Assembly: GCA_934448295.1 (NCBI GenBank)
Contig: CAKSEY010000003.1
Coordinates: 1 to 64,000, forward strand
Length of the DNA: 64,000 bases
Direction: 5' to 3'
Source: an uncultured Oscillospiraceae bacterium
Lineage (GTDB): Bacteria; Bacillota; Clostridia; Oscillospirales; Ruminococcaceae
Below, in pieces: positions 23,564 through 32,686 of the stretch (the first letter of the stretch is position 1; each line of letters opens with the position of its first letter). The notes under the pieces are model-generated. The model was given only the letters and a program-made list of their open reading frames with translations, did not search any database and had not been told where the DNA came from. Both the position numbers and the translations under genes were made by a program.

Positions 23564-26539
23564 ATGAGAAATCCGCTTAACAGACGCCTCCCCCGGGAGC
23601 TGGCAAAGGACTGGGCAAAGTACGCGGCGATATTTATAATGATGGTGCTGCTCATTTCGATATGCTCCGGCATGAGGGTATCCAACGAGAGCCTGAAGCA
23701 GGCGTATTACGACAGCTTTGAAAAGTTCACCCTTGAGGACGGGCACGTCACGCTGGACAAGCCCATGCCCCAGGAAATGCGCTCAGTTTTCGAGGAAAAG
23801 GGCGATATGAAGCTGTACGACAACTTCTATTTTGACGGGGAAGCCCCCGCATACGGCGCAGTGGTGCGCGTTTTCTGCCAGGAGGACGAGATAAACACCC
23901 CCTGCCTGCTGAGCGGCGAATTACCCGCTGCTGACGGAGAGATCGCGATAGACCGCGTTTTCGCGAAGAACAACGACATCAGCGTCGGCGACAAAATAAC
24001 GCTGGACGGCAGGGAGCTTGATATCACGGGACTCGTGGCTCTGCCGGATTACAGCACTCTGTTCCAGAGCAACACGGATTCCATGTTTGATTCCGTGCAT
24101 TTTTCCATTGCGGTGATGACCCGCTCCGGCTTTGATTCTATGGCGGGCAGGAGCATGGAGTACAACTACGCGTGGCTCTATAACACCGCCCCCGCAGACG
24201 ATATCGAGGCTGCGGAGCGCTCCGACAGCTTCCTTGACGTGGTGAAGGACGAGCTGACCGACTATGACGAGGAGATAGTAAAGGCGCAGGTGGACGAGCT
24301 CACCGACAGGCTGGAAAAAGCCGGCGAGGAGTACGGCGAGATTTACAAGAAGAACTTCGAGGACAAGATATCCGAGGTGACTGAAAACGCGAAAAAGGGC
24401 GGCGAGGAATACGCGCGGCTCTACCAGAGCGCCATTGAGGAAAAGCTGACCGAGGTCTCCGAAAACGCGCAGGCGGGCGCCGCTGAATACGCACAGATAC
24501 TCATGAGCACCGGGGAAAAGCCCGCTAAGGACGACCTTTCAGTCGAAGTGGACGACTACGCGTTTTCGCTTATCGAGAACACGGTGAACGCCATGCTTTC
24601 CGGCGGGGAAGCCGAAACGCCGTCCCAGCAGGAGCTTGTCAGCCACTATCTCGACCAGGTGAAAAAGCCCGAAAGATCCGAGCTTTCCATTGACGTGGAC
24701 GATTTCACATTCGGCATAATAGAGCGCTCCGTTGACGCTGCGATACGCGGCGGGGAGTACTCCGGCCCCACCGAGGAGGAATTCAGGGACGCGTATCTCG
24801 ATTCCGTGGAAAAGCCGCGCCGCGAGGAGCTTTCCGTGCAGCTTGACGACTTCCTTTTCGGCATAGTCGAGGACGCGGCGGACGCGGAGCTCAACGGCAG
24901 GGACTTTGAAATGCCCGCCGACGAGGAATTCGAAAACGAGATAGACAAGACGGATATAATTGCGGTGGATAACTACATACCGCGCTACCTGAACCAGGCG
25001 GTCACATTCTCGATAGACGATATCGGCGGCGATGAAGCGGGCACTATGGTAATGTGCTACATGATGATAGCGCTTATCGCGTTCATATTCGCGGTGACCA
25101 TCTCCAACACCATCACCGCCGAGGCGGGAGTTATCGGCACGCTGCGTGCTTCCGGCTATACCAAGGGCGAGCTTATCCGCCATTACATGGTGCTGCCGGT
25201 AGTGGTCACGCTTATCGCGGCGGTGGTGGGAAACGTCCTGGGCTACACCGTCATGAAGGATTACTGCGTTGAACTTTACCGCGGCAGCTACTCCCTCACC
25301 GATTACCAGACCGTGTGGGACGCTTCGGCTTTCATTCTCTCGACTGTCGTGCCGATAGTGCTCATGCTGATAATCAATCTGCTGGTGCTGACCTCCCGCC
25401 TGAAGCTCAGCCCGCTGAAATTCCTGCGGCACGACCTCAGAAAGAACCGAAACAAAAAGGCTATGCGCCTGAATACCAAGATACCGTTCCGCACCAGGTT
25501 CAGCCTGAGAATTTTCTTCACCAACCTGCCGGGCTATATCGTAATGATAATCGGTATCCTGTTCGGCTCCGTGCTGATAGCGTTCGGCGATATGATGCCG
25601 AGAATGCTGAACGAATACCAGGATATCGTGACAAGGGACATGATAAGCGAGTATCAGTACGTCCTCTACGACTGCGATGAAGCCGCCCCGGTAACGGACT
25701 CCGGCGCGGAGAAGTTCGCGATGGCTTCCTACGACTACACGAAGCCGGGATACCTGACCGACAGCATTGCGGTTTACGGCGCGGTAAAGGACAGCAAGTA
25801 CATTCCCGCTGAGATCCCTGCGGGAAAGGTGCTGGTTTCCACCGGAGTCAGCGTGAAGTTCGGGCTGAACAACGGCGATACGATAACGCTGGACGAAAAG
25901 TACAAGCGCGATACATCCTACACGCTGGAGATCGCGGGAGTGTACGACTACGAGTCGTCCCTGGCGATATTCATGAACATAGACGATTTCAACCGCACGT
26001 TCGGCAACGACGAGGGCTACTTCACCGGATATTTCTCCAACGGCGAGCTGACGGAGCTCCCGGACGACGACGTTGCGACGGTGATCACGGCAAGCGAATA
26101 CACGAAGCTTTCAACTCAGCTCATGGTTTCCATGGGCGGAATAATGGGGATAATAAAGTGGTTCGGCGCGCTGTTCTTCATTATCGTTGTGTATGTGCTG
26201 TGCAAGCAGGTCATCGAGCGGAATTTCCAGTCCATTGCAATGACGAAGATACTGGGATTCCGGAACGGCGAGATAGCCGCGCTGTACATAGCCTCCACCA
26301 CAATTGCGGTCATACTGGGGCTTCTGGTTTCGATACCGTTCATCGGCCTCGCTATGAAGGCGATTTTCAGCGGATATCTCTACACGATGATGACGGGATA
26401 TCTCCCGCTCTCCATCAGCCCCATGACCTACACGGTGATGTTCGTTACGGGACTAGGGTGCTACATCGTTGTGGCGCTGCTGCAAATGCGGAAGGTCGCG
26501 AAGGTCTCCAAGAGCGAAGCGCTCAAAAATGCTGAATAA
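23564..26539 (+). CDS. FtsX-type ABC permease with repeat-bearing extracellular domain
   Basis: A 991-residue permease; ATG 23564 follows GGAGGG at the right spacing. A membrane helix near residues 20-40 is followed by a long extracellular region (about 45-480), three helices with the FtsX domain (485-615), a second extracellular domain (about 660-840) and three terminal helices with a second FtsX domain. Residues about 245-315 hold short charged repeats (EEYG...SEVTENA; EEYA...TEVSENA). Residues 319-465 hold three copies of a 49-residue unit, starting at 319, 368 and 417 (KP-x3-LS-x-DD-x-F). Related permeases act in antimicrobial-peptide sensing/export. The repeats are an elaboration not usual for the family. 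Confidence 0.9.
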   Translation: MRNPLNRRLPRELAKDWAKYAAIFIMMVLLISICSGMRVSNESLKQAYYDSFEKFTLEDGHVTLDKPMPQEMRSVFEEKGDMKLYDNFYFDGEAPAYGAVVRVFCQEDEINTPCLLSGELPAADGEIAIDRVFAKNNDISVGDKITLDGRELDITGLVALPDYSTLFQSNTDSMFDSVHFSIAVMTRSGFDSMAGRSMEYNYAWLYNTAPADDIEAAERSDSFLDVVKDELTDYDEEIVKAQVDELTDRLEKAGEEYGEIYKKNFEDKISEVTENAKKGGEEYARLYQSAIEEKLTEVSENAQAGAAEYAQILMSTGEKPAKDDLSVEVDDYAFSLIENTVNAMLSGGEAETPSQQELVSHYLDQVKKPERSELSIDVDDFTFGIIERSVDAAIRGGEYSGPTEEEFRDAYLDSVEKPRREELSVQLDDFLFGIVEDAADAELNGRDFEMPADEEFENEIDKTDIIAVDNYIPRYLNQAVTFSIDDIGGDEAGTMVMCYMMIALIAFIFAVTISNTITAEAGVIGTLRASGYTKGELIRHYMVLPVVVTLIAAVVGNVLGYTVMKDYCVELYRGSYSLTDYQTVWDASAFILSTVVPIVLMLIINLLVLTSRLKLSPLKFLRHDLRKNRNKKAMRLNTKIPFRTRFSLRIFFTNLPGYIVMIIGILFGSVLIAFGDMMPRMLNEYQDIVTRDMISEYQYVLYDCDEAAPVTDSGAEKFAMASYDYTKPGYLTDSIAVYGAVKDSKYIPAEIPAGKVLVSTGVSVKFGLNNGDTITLDEKYKRDTSYTLEIAGVYDYESSLAIFMNIDDFNRTFGNDEGYFTGYFSNGELTELPDDDVATVITASEYTKLSTQLMVSMGGIMGIIKWFGALFFIIVVYVLCKQVIERNFQSIAMTKILGFRNGEIAALYIASTTIAVILGLLVSIPFIGLAMKAIFSGYLYTMMTGYLPLSISPMTYTVMFVTGLGCYIVVALLQMRKVAKVSKSEALKNAE

Positions 26540-26548
26540 AATAATATT

Positions 26549-26575
26549 AGAGCCGCACTGTTCTGGTGCGGCTCT
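26549..26575. terminator. Hairpin after the exporter operon
   Basis: AGAGCCGCAC (26549-26558) / GTGCGGCTCT (26566-26575), a perfect 10-pair stem without a long T tract. Confidence 0.6.
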
Positions 26576-26630
26576 AAGTCTGTCCGTGAATCAGGAACGC
26601 GCCAAAGCGCGAAGCCCGTTTCGCGCGAAA

Positions 26631-26876
26631 TCACGCGTTCTTCTTACATCGGGGATCTATCGCATAGAATCTCAGCCCGTCGCCGGAAAAGCTGAGCGCC
26701 AGCCCCTTTTCCCCGAAATACTCCTCAAGAAAGCTGCGCAGCTCCGCGCTGTTGGAATCCACCGAGAAATTCTGACCGCCGCAGGAGCCGTGATAGTGCA
26801 GCTCCGTGGAGAACTGCTCCGCCACCCGCTTTTTCAGCCGGGACATTTCTGTGAGATTTATAGTTCTTGTAGCCAT
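26631..26876 (-). CDS. Small RDAC-like protein
   Basis: An 81-residue protein starting at ATG 26876 with GAGGAGGG upstream. The central motif LHYHGSCGGQNFSVD and the C-terminal strand pattern (LALSFSGDGLRFYAID) resemble the small clostridial RDAC-family proteins of unknown function, recalled from memory. It follows the HD-domain gene by nine bases in one operon. A single Cys and two His in the centre could bind a metal. Confidence 0.65.
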   Translation of the reverse strand: MATRTINLTEMSRLKKRVAEQFSTELHYHGSCGGQNFSVDSNSAELRSFLEEYFGEKGLALSFSGDGLRFYAIDPRCKKNA

Positions 26877-26885
26877 AGTCCCTCC

Positions 26886-27455
26886 TCAGGCGAATTTGCT
26901 GTATTCGTCCTCGCAGCTTCTCATCGCGAGTATCGTGTCGGATATCAGCTCGTCCAGGGAAACGCCCATCAGCTCAGCGCCGCGCTCGATGACCTCCCGG
27001 GAGCAGCCGGCGGCAAAGTTTGCGTTCTTGTATTTCTTCTTCACCGATTTCAGCTCCATATCCTGCACCGATTTTGACGGCCGCATGAGCGCCGCCGCGC
27101 CGATAAGCCCGGTCAGCTCGTCCACTGCGTACAGCACCTTTTCCATCTCGTGCTGCGGCTCGATATCCACCGTGAGCTTCCAGCCGTGGCTTGCCGTTGC
27201 GTGAATTATCCTTTCGTCTATCCCCCGGGAGCGCATTATCTCCTGCTCCTTTATGCAGTGCTGCTCCGGGTACATCTCGAAGTCAAGGTCGTGCAGCAGA
27301 CCCACTATCCCCCAGAATTCCGCCTCGTCGGAATATCCGAGCTTTGCGGCGAACCACCGCATTACGCCCTCCACTGTTACTGCGTGCTTCAGGTGGAATG
27401 CGTCCTTGTTGTATTCGGTGAGCAGAGCCCATGCTTCCTCGCGTGTTGTTCCCAT
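26886..27455 (-). CDS. HD-domain phosphohydrolase
   Basis: A 189-residue protein with an HD domain. HAVTVEGVMRWFA supplies the first His, GLLHDLDFEMYPEQH the HD pair and further His, ATASHGW another His, and YAVDELTGLI the distal Asp. This is the metal-binding set of HDIG-type hydrolases. Start ATG 27455 with AGGAGAAAACG. Substrates in the family range from nucleotides to phosphonates; none is indicated here. First gene of a two-gene operon. Confidence 0.85.
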   Translation of the reverse strand: MGTTREEAWALLTEYNKDAFHLKHAVTVEGVMRWFAAKLGYSDEAEFWGIVGLLHDLDFEMYPEQHCIKEQEIMRSRGIDERIIHATASHGWKLTVDIEPQHEMEKVLYAVDELTGLIGAAALMRPSKSVQDMELKSVKKKYKNANFAAGCSREVIERGAELMGVSLDELISDTILAMRSCEDEYSKFA

Positions 27456-27502
27456 TCGTTTTCTCCTTTCTATGCAGATAAAACCTATAGATTCTATATG
27501 AT

Positions 27503-27531
27503 ATGATACAACATCATTCTCAGTTTGTCAA
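27503..27531 (-). promoter_or_regulatory. Promoter of the HD-domain operon
   Basis: Minus-strand TTGACA (27531-27526), 17-base spacer, TATCAT (27508-27503). Confidence 0.65.
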
Positions 27532-27580
27532 GACCTTTTGTAAAAAATACTGTATTTCATGAATTCTGACCAAAATGAAG

Positions 27581-27609
27581 TTGACAAATCGCCGATATTA
27601 TGCTATAAT
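27581..27609 (+). promoter_or_regulatory. Promoter of the hem/sir operon
   Basis: TTGACA (27581-27586), 17-base spacer, TATAAT (27604-27609), 64 bases before hemA. Confidence 0.8.
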
Positions 27610-27672
27610 ACATATTAAATTAGTAGGTGAATATTTCAGCTTACATAAAAGAGATAAAAGCAGGTGCGGGAA

Positions 27673-28788
27673 ATGCAGGATTTTATATGCGTGAGCATTA
27701 ATTACAAGAAATGCGGCGAGGAGCTGCGGGGCAGGTTCACTTTCAGCCCGGAGCTTCGCGGGAGATTCGTTGCGGAAAACTGCGGGCTGAGCCCGGTGCT
27801 GCTGTGCACCTGCAGCCGCACGGAGCTGTATATGCTCGGCGGGGTGAACGAGGGTCTGCGCCTGCTGACGGAGCTTTCGGGAGTCCCGCGAGCGGTGGCG
27901 GAGGGCTGCGCCATGCTGTTCAGCGGGGAGGGCGCGGTGCGGCACCTGTTCCGGGTAGCCTGCGGCGTGGATTCCATGGTCGTCGGCGAGGACGAGATAC
28001 TCGGGCAGCTAAGGGGCGCGTACGCGTTTTCGGCGGAGCGTATTCAGCTTTCCCACGGGGTGAATATAATCTTCCAGAGCGCCGTTGCCGCCGCCAAGCG
28101 GATAAAGACCGAGACCGCCATATCAAGGACATCGGTTTCCCATGCGACCCTTGCGGCGAAGCTGGCGGCTCATTCCGCGCCGGAGGTCAGGGTGCTGCTT
28201 ATCGGCGCCAGCGGAAAGACCGGCGCCAGCCTGCTGAAAAATCTGCTCTCATACAGGAACGTCGAGGTCGTGGCGACAATGCGCTCGCACAGCGGCGAGG
28301 CGGCGATACTCCCCGACAGCCGCGCGCTTACCGTGGTGCCCTACGAGGAGCGGTACAGCCGCATAGCTGAGTGCGGCTGCGTTATCTCCGCGACCTCCAG
28401 CCCGCACACGGTGCTCACCGCCGAAAAACTGCGGGAGTGCTGCCGCGGCGAAAAACTGCTGATAGACCTGGCTGTGCCCCGGGATATCGACCCGGCGGCA
28501 GCGGAGATCCCAGGGGTCACGCTGCGCAGCGTGGACTATTTCAGCGGCGTTGCCAGGGACAATAATCTGCGCAAGCAGGACAGCGTCGAGCAGGCGAAGC
28601 AGATGATAGAAGAGGATATCGGGGAGCTTCGCAAAACGCTGCTCATGCACGAGAAGCTCCCGCAGATAAGGCAGTCCGGGGCGCTTGCGGGATTGACCGC
28701 CGAGGAGCTGTTCTTCCGGCTGAGAAAGGAGCTTTCCGCCGCCGCCTTTTCGGAGGTCGTAGGCTCCATACTCGGAGAAAAGGAGTGA
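27673..28788 (+). CDS. hemA: Glutamyl-tRNA reductase
   Basis: About 371 residues; ATG 27673 is preferred over GTG 27664 because AGGTGCGG then lies at a normal distance. It reduces glutamyl-tRNA to glutamate-1-semialdehyde, the first step of C5 tetrapyrrole synthesis. The active-site Cys is in LLCTCSRTELYM (family S/T-CNRTE, here CSRTE). ACGVDSMVVGEDEILGQLR is the conserved block before the NADPH domain (LLIGASGKTG). Slightly shorter than the usual 400-450 residues. First gene of an operon with sirC, hemC, cobA/hemD, hemB and hemL. Confidence 0.92.
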   Translation: MQDFICVSINYKKCGEELRGRFTFSPELRGRFVAENCGLSPVLLCTCSRTELYMLGGVNEGLRLLTELSGVPRAVAEGCAMLFSGEGAVRHLFRVACGVDSMVVGEDEILGQLRGAYAFSAERIQLSHGVNIIFQSAVAAAKRIKTETAISRTSVSHATLAAKLAAHSAPEVRVLLIGASGKTGASLLKNLLSYRNVEVVATMRSHSGEAAILPDSRALTVVPYEERYSRIAECGCVISATSSPHTVLTAEKLRECCRGEKLLIDLAVPRDIDPAAAEIPGVTLRSVDYFSGVARDNNLRKQDSVEQAKQMIEEDIGELRKTLLMHEKLPQIRQSGALAGLTAEELFFRLRKELSAAAFSEVVGSILGEKE

Positions 28789-28792
28789 TACC

Positions 28793-29413
28793 ATGCCGTA
28801 TTTTCCGTTTTTTGTGAATATCGAGGGGCGGCGCTGCCTTATTGTGGGCGGCGGCAGGATCGCGCTCCACAAAATAAGAAAGCTGCTGGATTTCTCGCCG
28901 GAGATACACGTTGTGTCGCCGGAGATATCCCCGGAAATTTCGGAGATAGCCGGGGTCAGGACAGAGCGGCGGGAATTCCGCCCCGGCGACCTTGACGGCG
29001 CTTTTTTCGTTATCGCCGCGACCGATAACGCAGAGGTGAACTCCGGCGTTTCCGCCCTCTGCCGGGAGCGCGGTATCCTATGTAACGCGGTGGACAGCCC
29101 GGAGGACTGCTCGTTTTATTTCCCGGCGCTTGCCCGGCGGGGGGACGTCACGGTGGGAGTTTCCACCGCCGGAAAAAGCCCCCTTATAGCGGCGAAGCTC
29201 CGCCGGGAAGCGGAAGCGCTGCTCACGCCGGAGCTTGCGGAGATATGCGCCCTGATGGGGGAGCTGCGCCCGGCGGTGCGGGAGCGCTTCCCGCTGGAAA
29301 AACAGCGCGCCGCCGCCATGACCGCCGCGCTGGAATACTGCACGGAGCGCGGCAAAGCCCCGAAATTACCGGAGCTTATTGAATTCATCGACAGACTGGA
29401 GCTGAACGTATGA
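28793..29413 (+). CDS. sirC: Precorrin-2 dehydrogenase (siroheme synthase N-terminal type)
   Basis: A 206-residue NAD-dependent enzyme that oxidises precorrin-2 to sirohydrochlorin. The N-terminal Rossmann motif is CLIVGGGRIALHKIRKLL, followed by FFVIAATDNAEVN and the CNAVDSPEDCSFYFPA block. STAGKSPLIAAKLRREAE matches the CysG/Met8 dimerisation region. There is no obvious ferrochelatase extension, and no separate chelatase is seen in the window. RBS GGAG; overlaps hemC by four bases. Confidence 0.9.
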   Translation: MPYFPFFVNIEGRRCLIVGGGRIALHKIRKLLDFSPEIHVVSPEISPEISEIAGVRTERREFRPGDLDGAFFVIAATDNAEVNSGVSALCRERGILCNAVDSPEDCSFYFPALARRGDVTVGVSTAGKSPLIAAKLRREAEALLTPELAEICALMGELRPAVRERFPLEKQRAAAMTAALEYCTERGKAPKLPELIEFIDRLELNV

Positions 29414-30264
29414 CCCTGAGGATCGGAACACGGCAGAGCCGGCTCGCCCTCGCCCAGACGGAAATGTTCGCGGCGGCGCTCCGGAAAAAATACCCGGATA
29501 TCTCCGTTGAGATCGTGAAATTCACCACCCGGGGCGACCGGATACTTGACCGCCCGCTCGACCGCATAGGCGGCAAGGGCGTTTTTGTTGAGGAGATAGA
29601 GCAGGCGCTCAGAAGCGGCGAAATAGACGCCGCAGTGCACAGCGCCAAGGACTTGCCCGTGCGGCTCGGCGAGGGTCTGGAAATATCCGGGGTACTGCCG
29701 CGCGGGGATCACCGGGATATGCTGGTCATGCGAAAGGGCGCGGAGCTTTCCGGCAAAATCACCGTGGGAACGGGCAGCCTGCGCCGCCGCATGAATTTCT
29801 CGAAGCTCTGCCCGCAGGCGGAATTCGCCGATATACGCGGAAACGTGGACACGCGGCTGCGCAAGCTGGCGGACGGCGAGTATGACGCAATAATTCTTGC
29901 GGCGGCGGGGGTCGAGCGGCTGGGGCTGTCCCTTTCGGAATTCGCCGTGCGCAAGTTTGAGCACACGGAGTTCCTGCCCGCGCCCTGCCAGGCGATAATT
30001 GCGGTGGAGTGCGCTTCCGGCAGCGCCGCCGCAGAGCTGGTGCGGAGCGTTTCCCACCGGGAGACTATGCTCTGCTTCGGAGTTGAGCGGGGAGTTATCG
30101 AGGCTCTGGGCGCGGACTGCACCGTGCCGGTCGGGGCTTACAGCGAGATATCCGGCGGGAAGCTCCGCCTGACGATTTCGGACAGGAACGGAAAAACGGC
30201 ATACGGCGAATGTCCCCCGGAGGACGGCGCGGCACTTATAAAGGAGCTGATATCGCGGCTATGA
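29410..30264 (+). CDS. hemC: Hydroxymethylbilane synthase
   Basis: A 284-residue porphobilinogen deaminase joining four porphobilinogens. It shows LRIGTRQSRLALAQTEMF at the N-terminus, KDLPVRLGEGLE, GTGSLRRRMN with cofactor-binding arginines, and the dipyrromethane-binding Cys in LGADCTVPVGAY. Slightly shorter than usual (about 310) at the C-terminus. ATG overlaps the sirC stop (ATGA), and its own stop overlaps the next start, so translation is coupled. Confidence 0.93.
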   Translation: MTLRIGTRQSRLALAQTEMFAAALRKKYPDISVEIVKFTTRGDRILDRPLDRIGGKGVFVEEIEQALRSGEIDAAVHSAKDLPVRLGEGLEISGVLPRGDHRDMLVMRKGAELSGKITVGTGSLRRRMNFSKLCPQAEFADIRGNVDTRLRKLADGEYDAIILAAAGVERLGLSLSEFAVRKFEHTEFLPAPCQAIIAVECASGSAAAELVRSVSHRETMLCFGVERGVIEALGADCTVPVGAYSEISGGKLRLTISDRNGKTAYGECPPEDGAALIKELISRL

Positions 30265-31736
30265 CAGGAAAAGTGATACTGACCGGGGCGGGCTGCGGCA
30301 GCTCCGACCTGATAACGCTGCGCGGCGCGGAAGCCCTGAAACGCGCGGACGTTGTGATTTACGACAGCCTTATCGACCAGCGCCTGCTCGATCTCGCGCC
30401 GTCCGCCGAGAAGATATGCGTTGGAAAGCGCGCGGGGCGGCACTCCGCAGGGCAGGAGGAAATAAACGCGCTGCTGGTGGAAAAGGCGCTTTCCGGGCGG
30501 AATGTAGTACGGCTGAAGGGCGGCGACCCGTTCGTTTTCGGGCGCGGCGGCGAGGAAATTCTGGAGCTTAAAAAGCACGGGATCCCGTTCGCCGTCATTC
30601 CGGGAGTGACCTCCGCTGTTGCAGTCCCGGAGCTTGCGGGGATACCGGTCACGCACCGGAAAACAGCGCGGAGCTTCCATGTAATAACCGGGCACACCGC
30701 CGATAGCTGTACTCCCGATGATCTCGCGCAGTACGCGAAGCTGCGGGGCACGCTGGTGTTCCTGATGGGGCTGAATTCCCTGGAGGATATCGCCCGGGGG
30801 CTTGTTTCCGGCGGAATGGCGGGGGAAACTCCGGCGGCGGTGATATCAAACGGCGCGACCCGCTTTCAGCGCACTGTGCGGGGAACTCTCCGGGATATCG
30901 CGGAGAAAGTGCGCGCGGCGGAGCTTTCCGCCCCGGCGATAATCGTTGTCGGGAGCACGGCGGAATACGATTTTTCAGCGACGTATCAGCCGCCGCTTTC
31001 CGGAATGGATATCGCGGTCATCTCCTCCGGGGAGACGGCGGAGCGGCTCTGCGAGGGACTTCACGCGCTTGGGGCGTACGCTTTCCGCACGGGCGGGATA
31101 GACCTCAGAGAAATATACGGCGGGGAAATCGACCGGGCTTTTGCGGGGCTGGCGGGCGGGGAGTTCACCCATGTTGCGCTGACAAGCCCGAACGGAGCGC
31201 GGTTTTTCCTCGGAAAGCTGCGGGAAAAGCGCATTGATATCCGCAGGCTGGATTCCGTGGTGTTCGCCGTTATCGGAAAGGGCACGGCGGCTGTGCTGGA
31301 GGAGCACGGCGTGTTCCCGGAGCTCATGCCGGAGGAATACAGCACCGCCGCCCTGGGGAAGCTTCTTGCGCAGCGGCTGGGAAGCTCCGACAGGCTGCTT
31401 GTCCTGCGCTCGGAGGAGGGCTCCCCGGAGCTGAACAGTATTCTGGACGGAAACATAAACTACGCGGACGTCCGGACGTACAGACCGGAGTACCGCCCCG
31501 CCGGGGCTGTGGACTGCGATTTTGCGGTGTTCACAAGCGCGGGTTCAGTACGGGGATTTTTCGCAAACGGCGGGAGCCTGTCCCCGGGGACTATTCCGGC
31601 GGCAATAGGAAAGGTCACCGCCGCGGAGCTTGAAAGGCGCGGCTTCACCGACTGCGTGATACCGCGTGAGAGCACCGCCGACGGAATCATACAAAGTATT
31701 TTGGAGGCAGTAAAATGCAGAGATTCAGAAGATTGA
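30261..31736 (+). CDS. cobA/hemD: Uroporphyrinogen-III C-methyltransferase / uroporphyrinogen-III synthase fusion
   Basis: A 491-residue bifunctional enzyme. Residues 1-245 are the SAM-dependent methyltransferase (GAGCGSSDLITLRGAEAL; VVRLKGGDPFVFGRGGEE; GIPVTHRKTARSFHVITGH). Residues 250-491 are HemD-like (VALTSPNGARFFLGKL; FAVIGKGTAAVLEEHG; FTSAGSVRGFF). Such fusions are common in Clostridia and channel hydroxymethylbilane to precorrin-2. The ATG 30261 overlaps the hemC stop; an upstream ATG at 30210 lies within hemC and is rejected. Confidence 0.93.
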   Translation: MTGKVILTGAGCGSSDLITLRGAEALKRADVVIYDSLIDQRLLDLAPSAEKICVGKRAGRHSAGQEEINALLVEKALSGRNVVRLKGGDPFVFGRGGEEILELKKHGIPFAVIPGVTSAVAVPELAGIPVTHRKTARSFHVITGHTADSCTPDDLAQYAKLRGTLVFLMGLNSLEDIARGLVSGGMAGETPAAVISNGATRFQRTVRGTLRDIAEKVRAAELSAPAIIVVGSTAEYDFSATYQPPLSGMDIAVISSGETAERLCEGLHALGAYAFRTGGIDLREIYGGEIDRAFAGLAGGEFTHVALTSPNGARFFLGKLREKRIDIRRLDSVVFAVIGKGTAAVLEEHGVFPELMPEEYSTAALGKLLAQRLGSSDRLLVLRSEEGSPELNSILDGNINYADVRTYRPEYRPAGAVDCDFAVFTSAGSVRGFFANGGSLSPGTIPAAIGKVTAAELERRGFTDCVIPRESTADGIIQSILEAVKCRDSED

Positions 31737-32686
31737 GGGCAAGCGAGGCAATGCGCAGAATGGTGCGGGAGACCCGGCTTGACCCGGCTGATTTTATCTA
31801 CCCGATTTTCGTGGCGGAGGGAGAAAACATAAAGAAGCCGGTGGATTCCATGCCGACGGTGTACCAGTATTCCATAGACCGGCTGGAGGAGATACTCCCG
31901 CAGATAGCGGACAGTGGAATTTCCGGGCTGCTGATATTCGGCGTACCCGCGCACAAGGACGCCCGCGCCACCGAAGCCTACAACGACGAGGGGATAACCC
32001 AGCGCGCGATAAGGTACATAAAGTCGCGTTACCCCGACCTTATCGTGATTGCGGACGTATGCCTGTGCGAATACACCGACCACGGTCACTGCGGGCTTGT
32101 CTGCGGGTGCAGGATACTCAACGACGAGACCCTCCCGCTGCTGAGTGCCATGTCCGTAAGCCTTGCGAGAGCCGGTGCGGATATCATAGCCCCCTCGGAC
32201 ATGATGGACGGCAGGGTCGCCGCGATACGCTCCGCGCTGGACGAAAACGGGCTTTCAGATGTGCCGATAATGTCGTACAGCGCAAAGTTCGCTTCGGGGT
32301 ATTATTCTCCGTTCCGGGACGCGGCGCAGTCCGCCCCGAGCTTCGGCGACCGCAGGACCTACCAGATGGACCCGGCGAACGGCAGGGAGGCTCTGCGCGA
32401 GATAGAGGACGATATTTCCGAGGGTGCGGATATGGTCATGGTGAAGCCCGCCCTCGCCTATCTGGACGTGCTGAAAGCCGCCCGGGAGCGCTTTGACCTG
32501 CCGATAGTCGCGTACAACGTCAGCGGGGAATTCTCCATGGTGAAAGCCGCCGCGCAGCTCGGCTGGATAGATGAAAGGCGCATAGTCCTTGAGAATCTCA
32601 CGGCAATAAAGCGCGCGGGCGCTGACATCATCATAACCTACCACGCGCTTGACGCCGCCGCCTGGTTAAAGGAGGAGCAGAGATGA
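31715..32686 (+). CDS. hemB: Delta-aminolevulinic acid dehydratase (porphobilinogen synthase)
   Basis: A 323-residue enzyme condensing two 5-aminolevulinates. The zinc-site cysteines are in DVCLCEYTDHGHCGLV, and the Schiff-base lysines in MSYSAKFAS and VMVKPALAY. The start at ATG 31715 has TTGGAGG upstream and lies inside the last 22 bases of the preceding gene. Full length for the family. Confidence 0.95.
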   Translation: MQRFRRLRASEAMRRMVRETRLDPADFIYPIFVAEGENIKKPVDSMPTVYQYSIDRLEEILPQIADSGISGLLIFGVPAHKDARATEAYNDEGITQRAIRYIKSRYPDLIVIADVCLCEYTDHGHCGLVCGCRILNDETLPLLSAMSVSLARAGADIIAPSDMMDGRVAAIRSALDENGLSDVPIMSYSAKFASGYYSPFRDAAQSAPSFGDRRTYQMDPANGREALREIEDDISEGADMVMVKPALAYLDVLKAARERFDLPIVAYNVSGEFSMVKAAAQLGWIDERRIVLENLTAIKRAGADIIITYHALDAAAWLKEEQR

